Shown piece after piece: positions 7,507 to 13,976 of a stretch of DNA of 15,206 bases; the stretch's first letter is position 1; the number at the start of each line of letters is the position of its first letter. The translations under genes were made by a program, and so were the position numbers. The stretch spans positions 1 through 15,206 of the forward strand of contig CBDVEQ010000042.1 in NCBI GenBank assembly GCA_965373045.1, in the 5' to 3' direction. Source of the DNA: DAOVDI01 sp965373045 (GTDB lineage: Bacteria; Acidobacteriota; Aminicenantia; Aminicenantales; Aminicenantaceae). The notes beneath the pieces were generated by a model that was not told the origin of the DNA, searched no databases, and saw nothing but the letters and a program-made list of their open reading frames with translations.

Positions 7507-9261
7507 ATGGCAAAAAGAGTCCGGTTTCTGATTTTCTGTGTGATTGTCCTTGGCATAGTCCTTATTTTTTATGCAACACGCTCTTCTCATTTTACTGGGG
7601 ACAGCCTGGATTATGCTGTTTCCATCCGAACAGGCCATGATCTGTTCCACCCTCACCACATCTTGTTCAATCCCGTTATACGGCTTATCCTTGTGTCTCT
7701 TTCCTCTTTTGGTCTTTCCGTGGATGCTGTCCAGGCTGCTCAAGCCCATAACATTTTATGGGCTGTTATAACCATTCTTGCGTTGTCTCTTTTTGTGAAA
7801 CGGCTCTTCCGGTCTTTGTTTGCCGGCATGTCGGCAGGCCTTCTCTTCATGGTCTTGCTGGGGTTCTGGGAATACACCACTCAGGTAGAGGTCTATGTGC
7901 CGGCTATGGGATGCCTGGCTGTCATTTTGATGATAATAAGCCGAAGCTGGGACAGTCCCTTGACGTATTCGCAGAAGATAGGGATTGTTTTGTTTTTTGC
8001 CCTTTCTGTTTTATACCATCAATCCTGTATCCTGTTCTTTATTCCTCTGGGGTATTATCTTGTTATCCGGGAAAAGGAGAAAAAAGAGAAGAAGCGGTCT
8101 TTATTCCTTCTTTTTCTGTCACTTGTTCTGATTTCTGTGGTCTATATCATTGTATTTCTCAAGACAGCGGAAGATGTGTCCTTAACAGGTTTTATCAGTT
8201 ATATATTTTCATACGCATTTAATCCCAGCCCGAACTGGGGTACCATGAAGAATGTCAACCTTCACGGCGTTGGTCTTCTTCTGCTGGCTCAGATCAGAGC
8301 CATGGTTTATATCCCTCAGCATCTCTATGTCCTGATGGCTTTTGTTTCCGCTGCTTTGATGGGATTCTTATGCGTATGGAATGCTGTCATGATCTTCAGG
8401 CGGGAAATATTTGAGAAGATAAGAAGCTTTTTATTTGTTTTTATTGCGATAAACTTTCTGTTTAATCTCTGGTGGTCACCCTGGGAAAAGGAATTGCTCA
8501 TTATCAATCTTCTCCCGGTCGCGGCTCTATTTTTTGTGACCCTCCACGACTTGTCCGCGAAACTCAGGAGCTCAAGAAACAGGTTTTTTTATATGGTTCT
8601 TCCTTTTGCATGTCTCATATTTACGCTTGGGTATGTCAATTTCAGGCATTCTATTCTTCCCTCCTGCCGGTCCAGAGGAAAAGACTTTGCCGAAGCGGCC
8701 CGGTTGAATCCCCATATTCCCCGGGACGGTTCTTTTTTAACCTATCGGGGTGTTCAGCAGAATCTTAGATATTATTTTAACAATGAGGCCGGATGGGAGA
8801 CAGAGATCATTCTTCTCTGTTTTTACAGGCATATCCAAATGCTTGAGGAATACAAGGACATCGTTCATAGGCCGCGGCTGGTTATGCTTGATCTGATTTC
8901 TCCGGAGAATGAGATCGCGAAAATATTCAGCGGTTATCTGGCTCCTAAAGAATGGTTCCGTTTTATGGAATGGCTGTTCAATTTTGAGTACGACGAAAGG
9001 GGCCGAATGACATCCTGTCACCAATATGAAGTGTCCCTCCAAAGGCCAACGTATCTTTTATTGTCACCTGAAAAAAAACAAGTGAATGGACTCCGGGAAT
9101 TTTTCCTTCTGTTGGATCAGTCTCTAAGGGATCAGAACACCGGGGATGCTGAACCTTTCTTCCCGTGGTACAAATCTCATTCCCGCATAAGCCCCCCACC
9201 ACCACCCCCACCAACCTCCAAAAATTCTTATCTCTTTTCACTCGAACCCTTGACCCCTTGA
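7507..9261 (+). CDS. Polytopic membrane protein, GT-C glycosyltransferase-like
   Basis: 584 residues from ATG 7507, which immediately precedes the first membrane helix. An in-frame ATG at 7432 would add 25 polar residues and has no ribosome site. About eleven hydrophobic segments fill the first two thirds. The loop after helix 1 holds TGDSLDYA (30-37) and HPHH (48-51), the position where GT-C enzymes keep acidic and His residues facing the periplasm. GT-C proteins use polyprenyl-phosphate sugars to glycosylate lipids or proteins. A soluble domain of about 170 residues follows. The last 23 residues are a seven-proline run (563-569) plus translated tandem-repeat DNA, and look like an accidental extension. 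It is divergent from the GH38-like gene. Function inferred from topology only. Confidence 0.75.
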   Translation: MAKRVRFLIFCVIVLGIVLIFYATRSSHFTGDSLDYAVSIRTGHDLFHPHHILFNPVIRLILVSLSSFGLSVDAVQAAQAHNILWAVITILALSLFVKRLFRSLFAGMSAGLLFMVLLGFWEYTTQVEVYVPAMGCLAVILMIISRSWDSPLTYSQKIGIVLFFALSVLYHQSCILFFIPLGYYLVIREKEKKEKKRSLFLLFLSLVLISVVYIIVFLKTAEDVSLTGFISYIFSYAFNPSPNWGTMKNVNLHGVGLLLLAQIRAMVYIPQHLYVLMAFVSAALMGFLCVWNAVMIFRREIFEKIRSFLFVFIAINFLFNLWWSPWEKELLIINLLPVAALFFVTLHDLSAKLRSSRNRFFYMVLPFACLIFTLGYVNFRHSILPSCRSRGKDFAEAARLNPHIPRDGSFLTYRGVQQNLRYYFNNEAGWETEIILLCFYRHIQMLEEYKDIVHRPRLVMLDLISPENEIAKIFSGYLAPKEWFRFMEWLFNFEYDERGRMTSCHQYEVSLQRPTYLLLSPEKKQVNGLREFFLLLDQSLRDQNTGDAEPFFPWYKSHSRISPPPPPPPTSKNSYLFSLEPLTP

Positions 9262-9272
9262 ATCCTTGAACC
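9241..9272 (+). repeat. Four degenerate 8-bp tandem units (CTTGAACC type)
   Basis: CTCGAACC, CTTGACCC, CTTGAATC and CTTGAACC run head to tail. The first two and a half units are the last codons of the GT-C-like gene, and the rest is spacer. A strongly pyrimidine-biased stretch with TTCTC/TCGCT words continues to about 9370. Confidence 0.7.
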
Positions 9273-9370
9273 CTTTCTTCCTATCTTTTCTCGCTCTTCT
9301 TTCTTTATCCTTTGCCCTCTTCTCTTATTCTTGCTTTCACCGTTTCGCGCATTTCTCGCTTTTCTCGCGG

Positions 9371-9405
9371 CCTTGGCCTTTGGCCCTTGGCCTTTGGCCT
9401 TTGGC
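9371..9405 (+). repeat. Five 7-bp tandem units (CYTTGGC)
   Basis: CCTTGGC, CTTTGGC, CCTTGGC, CTTTGGC and CTTTGGC are contiguous and end 16 bases before the rsmD start codon. The same word occurs on the opposite strand at 12691-12707. No -10/-35 pair or ribosome site for rsmD is evident here. Confidence 0.8.
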
Positions 9406-9421
9406 CTGATATCATGTTGAT

Positions 9422-9964
9422 ATGATAAGGGTGATTGCAGGCCTATATAAAGGAAAGAGATTACGCCGTGTCCCCAGCCTTTCTGTTCGCCCCATACCCC
9501 ACAAACTCAAGGAGTCCCTGTTCAGCATCATTCAGAAAGATCTCCCGGGCTGCCTGTTTCTCGACGGATTTGCCGGCACCGGATCCGTAGGGATCGAAGC
9601 CCTAAGTAGGGGAGCCGAAGCTGCAATTTTTATCGAAGATTCGTATGAAGCAGTAAAGACCATCCGGGAAAACCTCAAAAGATGCGAGGCAGAGGAGCAG
9701 GCGCGTGTCATATACAAGGAGTTCAACCGTGCTGTCATCCAGTTAGCCAAAGAGAATGCTAAATTTGATCTGATCTTCCTGGACCCGCCTTACAAACTAC
9801 TGGATGAACGTGACCCTCTCAAGGTAATTGCAAAACGGGACATTCTTAAAAAAGGAGGCAGGGTCATCCTTCGCCATTTTTACAAGACAAAATTTCAAAC
9901 AAAGTATTTTGATCTAAACCGCCAGGTCTACCTCGGCGATGATGTTATTCTGTTCTACGAATAA
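9422..9964 (+). CDS. rsmD: 16S rRNA (guanine(966)-N(2))-methyltransferase RsmD
   Basis: 180 residues, the usual size. RsmD methylates N2 of G966 in 16S rRNA during 30S assembly, using S-adenosylmethionine. Seen: the conserved start MIRVIAGLYKGKRL; the RNA-facing segment VRPIPHKLKESLFSII (22-37; most relatives read RPT-D-VRE-LF-I); the SAM-binding loop DGFAGTGSVGIEALSRGA (48-65); and the catalytic DPPY (121-124). The ATG sits inside a small palindrome (ATATCA-TGT-TGATAT, 9409-9423) with no Shine-Dalgarno, so translation initiation may be weak, but family conservation supports this start. It stands alone between repeat-rich spacers; coaD, a frequent neighbour, is absent. Confidence 0.93.
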   Translation: MIRVIAGLYKGKRLRRVPSLSVRPIPHKLKESLFSIIQKDLPGCLFLDGFAGTGSVGIEALSRGAEAAIFIEDSYEAVKTIRENLKRCEAEEQARVIYKEFNRAVIQLAKENAKFDLIFLDPPYKLLDERDPLKVIAKRDILKKGGRVILRHFYKTKFQTKYFDLNRQVYLGDDVILFYE

Positions 9965-9967
9965 AAC

Positions 9968-9998
9968 CATTATTCCCGTGCAAACGGGAATCCAGTAT
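9968..9998 (-). repeat. REP-like palindrome (CTGGATTCCCGT...ACGGGAAT)
   Basis: ATTCCCGT (9972-9979) and ACGGGAAT (9984-9991) form a perfect 8-bp stem with a GCAA loop. Read on the minus strand it begins CTGGATTCCCG and ends CGGGAATAATGG, the layout of dispersed intergenic palindromes common in bacteria. Seven T residues at 10000-10006 follow, so it could also help end the rsmD transcript, though the gap of eight bases is not typical. Confidence 0.75.
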
Positions 9999-10017
9999 AT
10001 TTTTTTCCTCTGATACG

Positions 10018-10035
10018 TTCCCGGTCCTCCGGGAA
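10018..10035. repeat. Second palindrome of the same type
   Basis: TTCCCGG and CCGGGAA pair perfectly around TCCT, and ATCCCGCC follows. The spacing and GGGAA/TTCCC core resemble the neighbouring palindrome at 9968-9998. Together they occupy the space between the convergent rsmD and TPR genes. The remaining bases to 10102 hold only a weak CTCCTT/AAGGAG hairpin. Confidence 0.65.
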
Positions 10036-10102
10036 TCCCGCCTATTTTCGACTTAAATAGACTATTCTTATAACTTTTTCCCACTCCCCTTCCACTCCTT
10101 CT

Positions 10103-11134
10103 TCAAGGAGAATGTTGGATATCTCTGTCTCTGTTCTCTTTCTTAGGTTTGGTTTTAAAGGACTTAAATAGCGCTCGAAGCCTGACCTTTTCTCTATCAG
10201 TCAGCTTGAGAATGTCTATTTTCTTTTCCAGTCTTTCAATCCATTGAGAAACTCTTATCTGTGTTAATTTTCTTTTCACCCGATTGAAGGAACTGAGGAT
10301 TAAATAGGCGCCGGTTTCATCGATAATATTTTCTTCAACCGGAGTTTTATTTGATATCGTGATGATCTTTTCAAAATATTCTTCACACTTTTTAAATTCT
10401 CTTTCACTGTATAACATTTTGCCAAGAAGAGAGAGTCCTTCTATCTCGCGGGGATTATACACCAAAAGCTTTTCGAGTGTTTTTTTAGCGGTTTTTATCT
10501 TATTTTGTTCCATATAAACATAATAAAGATCATAGTAGAGAGATGGATTGCGAGGAGTCTTCTTGATGTCTTGCTCCAGCTTATTTGCCGCCTGCCTACT
10601 GCTAACTGTTTGTTGTTGCCTGCTTCCCGCCTCCTTCTTCTTAAATTTTAATCTTACCAAAAGATTCTCAATCTCAGCCGACATCTCAGATTTAAGATCT
10701 AGAGAGGCGAACCCGTCTTCTCCGGAGAGTTCCAGGGCAAATCTCAGTTTATTCTCACTCTCCTGGAGATTTTTAAGATGAAAATAGCAGACTGACGAAT
10801 AGAGGAAGGCTTTGGTCCGAAGTTCTTTCTCTTGTGTAAATCCAAAAGCTGCAACTTCAAACTTTTTTAAGGCATCCCTGTAATTCCCTGAAGCATAGAG
10901 ACTTTTCCCCCGATCAAAGGACCTCATATAAAAAGAATCCACTTCCTGCCTGACCGACCCGAAAAAATGGCTTGAAACAGAACAACAAAATATTATTGCA
11001 AAACATGCTGTCAGGTTCAGAATCCTAGAATAATCCGATTTTCCTCTGCATCCTGCTATCAGCCTGCTTTCTTCTTGCTTCCTGCTTACTGTTTGCTTCT
11101 CTTTTTTAATGCTTCTTTTTCTATTATCCGTCAT
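10103..11134 (-). CDS. Membrane-anchored tetratricopeptide-repeat protein
   Basis: 343 residues. A basic N-terminal segment is followed by one hydrophobic helix (about 38-58), so the protein is probably anchored in the inner membrane with the repeats outside, or is exported. TPR-like helical pairs: 71-104 (RGKSLYASGNYRDALKKFE), a probable divergent one to about 139, 198-230 (YDLYYVYMEQNKIKTAKKTL) and 231-264 (LLGKMLYSEREFKKCEEYF). The C-terminus is lysine/arginine-rich. TPRs mediate protein contacts; no partner is indicated. Odd: residues 13-30 and 168-184 are Gln/Ser/Arg-rich inserts encoded by similar GCAG-rich repeat DNA, both containing QTVS. A ribosome-binding GGAAGGA lies 14 bases before the ATG, and a strong promoter sits at 11198-11226. 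Convergent with rsmD. Confidence 0.82.
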   Translation of the reverse strand: MTDNRKRSIKKEKQTVSRKQEESRLIAGCRGKSDYSRILNLTACFAIIFCCSVSSHFFGSVRQEVDSFYMRSFDRGKSLYASGNYRDALKKFEVAAFGFTQEKELRTKAFLYSSVCYFHLKNLQESENKLRFALELSGEDGFASLDLKSEMSAEIENLLVRLKFKKKEAGSRQQQTVSSRQAANKLEQDIKKTPRNPSLYYDLYYVYMEQNKIKTAKKTLEKLLVYNPREIEGLSLLGKMLYSEREFKKCEEYFEKIITISNKTPVEENIIDETGAYLILSSFNRVKRKLTQIRVSQWIERLEKKIDILKLTDREKVRLRALFKSFKTKPKKENRDRDIQHSP

Positions 11135-11197
11135 ATTTCAAATATCTATCCTTCCGAATATATTTAAACGGTGATTTATTTGCTACTGTTTTTATTA

Positions 11198-11226
11198 TTT
11201 ATACTTTTATCCATTGATATTGTCAA
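11198..11226 (-). promoter_or_regulatory. Sigma70-type promoter of the TPR gene
   Basis: On the minus strand TTGACA (11226-11221, six of six) is followed by 17 bases and TATAAA (11203-11198, five of six). Predicted initiation near 11190 gives a leader of about 55 bases to the ATG at 11134. This is the best promoter match in the window. Confidence 0.65.
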
Positions 11227-11274
11227 AACATTCCCTTGCCCTCTTTGACCTTTTTTTGTTGGAAGAAATCGGTG

Positions 11275-11333
11275 CCTATCCCCTTGTGGTTAGAGGGGGA
11301 TTGTATTAAAATAAAACATAGAGTGGGGATAGG
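11275..11333. promoter_or_regulatory. 9-bp inverted repeat flanking a candidate plus-strand promoter
   Basis: CCTATCCCC (11275-11283) and GGGGATAGG (11325-11333) are perfect inverted copies 41 bases apart. Between them lie TTGTGG (11284-11289) and TAAAAT (11307-11312), 17 bases apart, a weak-to-moderate promoter match pointing at the barrel gene at 11402. The arrangement could be a pair of operator half-sites or a long hairpin. The remaining 68 bases to the ATG contain a degenerate palindrome half (GGGATGACAGGAATGACG). Confidence 0.4.
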
Positions 11334-11401
11334 GTAGGGAGGAAGCCTGGATTTCTGTTTACATAGGAATAACGGGATGACAGGAATGACGTGATGCGAA
11401 G

Positions 11402-12676
11402 ATGAAAAATAAAATCAATATTCGGATCGGGATAATCTTCATTTTCCTGGCATTGGTTAGTCCCATTTTCAGCCAGACATACCGTTCGTTCCGGAGCGAA
11501 ATACAGGATATCATTGAAAACAAGACACGGTTTAAGATCGGCCCATTCCGGTTGTACCCGCAGATCCGGTTGAGAAACATCGGTTATGACGGCAATGTCT
11601 TCCGTCAACACGAAGATTATGACCCTGTTTCCGACTATACTGCCACTATATCACCGGTTCTCCAGGTCCATACGTTGTTCAGCAACTGGTTGATCCTTTC
11701 CCTGGAGGAAAACCCGGAATATATCCATTATTTTAAAGTCAAGAGAGAAAGGGCATTAAACAACAGCATAACTCAGGGCATCAAGATCCTTCTCATGAAA
11801 CGCTTTGTGCTCTCAGGACGGTATTTGTACCAAAACCGGACAAGACGGGCATCGAGTGAGTTTGATGTCCGGGTGGACGAACTGACAAAAGGATATAAAG
11901 GCCGTATTTTTTATGAAACAGCACGGCGGACTATGATCGGATTATCAGGCTCTATCCGGAAAACATCTTATGAGGATATCACTCTTCCCGAAGAGGAGAT
12001 CTATCTTTCCAGACTGTTGAACCGGGAGGAGCGGTCAGGTTCTATGGAATTTTATTACAGATTATTTTCCAGAAGCACATTTTTTATCACTGCGGGATAT
12101 ACAGAATACAGGTTTGATGATATAGAGACCCAATGGCGGAATTCCCATTCCTATAAGGTCTCCACAGGATTGAGGTTCCCCTTATTAGGCCGTATGCGGG
12201 GAACAGTATCTGTGGGATACAAACAGCTTGTCCCGCAGACAAAAGATTTAAAAGGTTTTTCCGGATTTGTGGGGAGTTCCAGCCTGGATTTACGGGCGGG
12301 GCGTTTCGCTTTTCGTTTGGGATACAGCAGGAACAGTCATTTCTCATACTCGACAAGCAACATTTATTTTTTAGAGGACCGGTATAGTCCGGGCGTATCA
12401 TTCTATTTGGCCCGGTTTCTGAAGATCGATTATAACTTCAGTTACGGAGAAAACCGTTATCCGGAACCTGAGATTCTTCGTTTTCCGGACGGCCGCGTTG
12501 AGGAAGTGAAGAGAAGAGATATCCATAAATCTCATTCGGTCGGTTTTGCTGTGAGAGTCATGGGGAGGATGGGGATTGGTATTTCCCTGACCTTCTGGGA
12601 AGTGGCCTCGAATTTTTATTTAAGGGGGAATAGGGAGCAGATGTTTGTGGGATTTTATCTTACTCAAGATTTCTAA
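11402..12676 (+). CDS. Outer-membrane beta-barrel protein, probably polysaccharide-export associated
   Basis: 424 residues. The signal peptide MKNKINIRIGIIFIFLALVSPIFSQ has a likely cleavage near residue 24. A short helix-like linker follows, then about sixteen amphipathic strands rich in Tyr/Arg/Phe (for example YPQIRLRNIGYDGNVF, FVLSGRYLYQNRTRR, STFFITAGYTEYRF, GTVSVGYKQLV, IGISLTFWEV), and a terminal Phe. Barrels of this kind often sit next to Wza-type genes in exopolysaccharide loci; the Wza homologue is 121 bases downstream. A role in polysaccharide passage or anchoring is inferred from position, and no named family is certain. The Shine-Dalgarno is poor (GCGAAG touches the ATG), but the leader requires this start. 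Confidence 0.8.
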   Translation: MKNKINIRIGIIFIFLALVSPIFSQTYRSFRSEIQDIIENKTRFKIGPFRLYPQIRLRNIGYDGNVFRQHEDYDPVSDYTATISPVLQVHTLFSNWLILSLEENPEYIHYFKVKRERALNNSITQGIKILLMKRFVLSGRYLYQNRTRRASSEFDVRVDELTKGYKGRIFYETARRTMIGLSGSIRKTSYEDITLPEEEIYLSRLLNREERSGSMEFYYRLFSRSTFFITAGYTEYRFDDIETQWRNSHSYKVSTGLRFPLLGRMRGTVSVGYKQLVPQTKDLKGFSGFVGSSSLDLRAGRFAFRLGYSRNSHFSYSTSNIYFLEDRYSPGVSFYLARFLKIDYNFSYGENRYPEPEILRFPDGRVEEVKRRDIHKSHSVGFAVRVMGRMGIGISLTFWEVASNFYLRGNREQMFVGFYLTQDF

Positions 12677-12690
12677 TTTATAAAAGGTGA

Positions 12691-12757
12691 AAGGCCAAAG
12701 GCCAAGGTAAGAAATGGGAGAAGAGCTCAAAGCAGCTAAGCTAAAAGCCAAAAGCTA
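12691..12757 (-). repeat. Purine-rich degenerate repeats (GCCAAAG / AGCTAAAAGCC words)
   Basis: AAGGCCAAAGGCCAAGG (12691-12707) is the reverse complement of the CYTTGGC array before rsmD. It is followed by AGCTAAGCTAAAAGCCAAAAGCT-like words to 12757. The two arrays lie in inverted orientation about 3.3 kb apart. They occupy most of the 121-base spacer between the barrel and the export gene. Confidence 0.65.
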
Positions 12758-12784
12758 TTTTATTTATGTATAGCAGGAAAAGTT

Positions 12785-12789
12785 AGGAG
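12785..12789 (+). promoter_or_regulatory. Ribosome-binding site of the Wza-type gene
   Basis: AGGAG lies eight bases before the ATG at 12798, the best-placed Shine-Dalgarno in the window, and it fixes the start. Confidence 0.75.
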
Positions 12790-12797
12790 AGAAGATT

Positions 12798-13802
12798 ATG
12801 AGAAGAAAACAACTGATTGTTTTTATGATATTGATTTTGGGGTTTGGTCATGCCTTTGTTTCACAAAGTGTTCAAGGTAGCGACAACAAACCAAATGAAC
12901 ACAATAGACTGGATCCCCGCATTCGCGAGGATGACGGCTATATAAACGCTCAAAGTGTTCGAAATAACGACAACCAGGTTGGCACTCACAGTGTTCGAAG
13001 TAACGACAACCGGGTTGGCATTCAGAGTGTGGGGGGAAGTGATTATAGGATTGGCGCCCAGGATGAGCTGGAGATCAGCGCTGTAGGTGTGAAGGAACTT
13101 AACAAGGTTAAAGTGCGTGTATCCGAAGACGGGCGTATCTCTCTTCCTCTGGTTGGAGAAGTCGAAGTTGTGGGTTTGACCCGATCTGCGGTTGAGCAAA
13201 AGATCGCGCGACTTCTTGAGGAGAAATACGTACAGAATGCGCAGGTCACTATTTTCATAACGGAGTTCGCCAGTAAAAAAGTTTCGGTATTGGGAGCTGT
13301 GACACACCCGGGATCCTTTCCTATTCTGGGGAGAATGAGGCTCATGCATATCATATCTGCAGCCGGCGGGCTTACTGCTTCAGCCGGTAAGGAGATCATC
13401 ATCATCAGGGAACTGGAGGATGGATCAAGCATCTCGCTCAAGATTTCCATCAATGACCTCTTTATTTCCGGGGATACCAGCTTGAATGTCCCGATTCAGC
13501 CGGGCGATGTGGTCAATATTCCTGTGGATAAAATCGTTCTTATCTATATCTTAGGCCAGGTATCTAGGCCCAGTGCCCTGCAGGTGAAAAGATCGAACAT
13601 TCCTACTCTTCTGCAGGCTATTGCAATGGCGGGGGGATTCTCGGACAGGGCACAGAAGTCAGGTGTTATCATTAAATGGATAGATAAGGAAGGAAAAGAA
13701 CACCAGAAAAAAGTCAATGTCAAAAATATCCTCAAAGGAAAGATAAAAGACATACAGTTGAAGGAGAATGATACTGTCTATGTGCCGGAGACAATCTTTT
13801 GA
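12798..13802 (+). CDS. Wza-type polysaccharide export outer-membrane protein with repeat-expanded N-terminus
   Basis: 334 residues. Wza-family proteins line the route by which capsule or exopolysaccharide crosses the periplasm and outer membrane. Seen: signal peptide (about 1-22, no lipobox Cys); the Poly_export domain from DYRIGAQDELEI (82-93) through GRISLPLVGEVEVVGLT; one SLBB domain at about 162-205 (VSVLGAVTHPGSFPI...LTASAGKE); a second at about 249-295 (YILGQVSRPSALQV...MAGGFSDRAQKSG); and the ending LKENDTVYVPE typical of the family. Odd: between leader and domain are four 12-residue units (QSVQGSDNKPNE, QSVRNNDNQVGT, HSVRSNDNRVGI, QSVGGSDYRIGA) with a 17-residue block LDPRIREDDGY-type between units 1 and 2, encoded by a REP-like palindrome. 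Family call firm. Confidence 0.92.
   Translation: MRRKQLIVFMILILGFGHAFVSQSVQGSDNKPNEHNRLDPRIREDDGYINAQSVRNNDNQVGTHSVRSNDNRVGIQSVGGSDYRIGAQDELEISAVGVKELNKVKVRVSEDGRISLPLVGEVEVVGLTRSAVEQKIARLLEEKYVQNAQVTIFITEFASKKVSVLGAVTHPGSFPILGRMRLMHIISAAGGLTASAGKEIIIIRELEDGSSISLKISINDLFISGDTSLNVPIQPGDVVNIPVDKIVLIYILGQVSRPSALQVKRSNIPTLLQAIAMAGGFSDRAQKSGVIIKWIDKEGKEHQKKVNVKNILKGKIKDIQLKENDTVYVPETIF
12864..13058 (+). repeat. Four 36-bp coding tandem units interrupted by a 51-bp block
   Basis: Units at 12864-12899, 12951-12986, 12987-13022 and 13023-13058 each begin CARAGTGT or CACAGTGT and keep frame. The fourth merges with the conserved start of the Poly_export domain, so it is probably the ancestral copy. 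The 51 bases at 12900-12950 separate units 1 and 2. Confidence 0.85.
12908..12938 (+). repeat. REP-like palindrome inside the export-protein coding sequence
   Basis: ATCCCCGC (12913-12920) and GCGAGGAT (12925-12932) pair with one mismatch around ATTC. The flanks ACTGG and GACGGC match the layout of the palindrome after rsmD (CTGGATTCCC...GGGAAT). It is translated in frame as LDPRIREDDG. Confidence 0.75.
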
Positions 13803-13837
13803 AGTATATAGAAGTCCATAGTAGGCAGACTGGGATC

Positions 13838-13875
13838 GGACCCAGATAAGTGATTGATATCAAAAAAATGGGTCC
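13838..13875 (+). repeat. 7-bp inverted repeat downstream of the export gene (GGACCCA / TGGGTCC)
   Basis: GGACCCA (13838-13844) and TGGGTCC (13869-13875) can pair across 24 bases. A shorter alternative stem, CTGGG (13830-13834) with CCCAG (13841-13845), competes for the same bases. No T-run follows, so this is not a classical terminator. The rest of the 174-base spacer holds TTAAC-rich words and no clear promoter. Confidence 0.4.
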
Positions 13876-13976
13876 TTCCCACAGCTAATTTAATTATTAT
13901 CAACTAATTATGAAGGTCCAGCCCCGTTAACTTCCATTTATCCATTAACCCTTCATTAACTGAACTGATAGACTTC

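Noticed and set aside
7402..7749. N-terminal extension of the GH38-like reading frame by 116 residues
   Set aside because: The extra part precedes a clear signal peptide, is Lys/Cys-rich with no domain, and overlaps the divergent membrane-protein gene. The ATG at 7401 has a ribosome site and a leader.
9972..10006. Classical rho-independent terminator for rsmD
   Set aside because: The stem is good, but the T-run starts eight bases after it, and the sequence matches the palindromic repeat family better. Some termination activity remains possible.
12864..13058. CRISPR-like array
   Set aside because: The 36-bp units are directly adjacent, in frame and degenerate, without unique spacers. They are coding tandem repeats.
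12861..13349. 162-codon minus-strand frame opposite the export gene
   Set aside because: It reads the complement of the tandem repeats and the Poly_export domain; the plus strand has the conserved protein and a good ribosome site.
13830..13880. T-box or other riboswitch-like leader before the 13977 gene
   Set aside because: There are stems and a TGGGTCC, but no T-box consensus (AGGGTGG-ACCGCG) or other riboswitch core.
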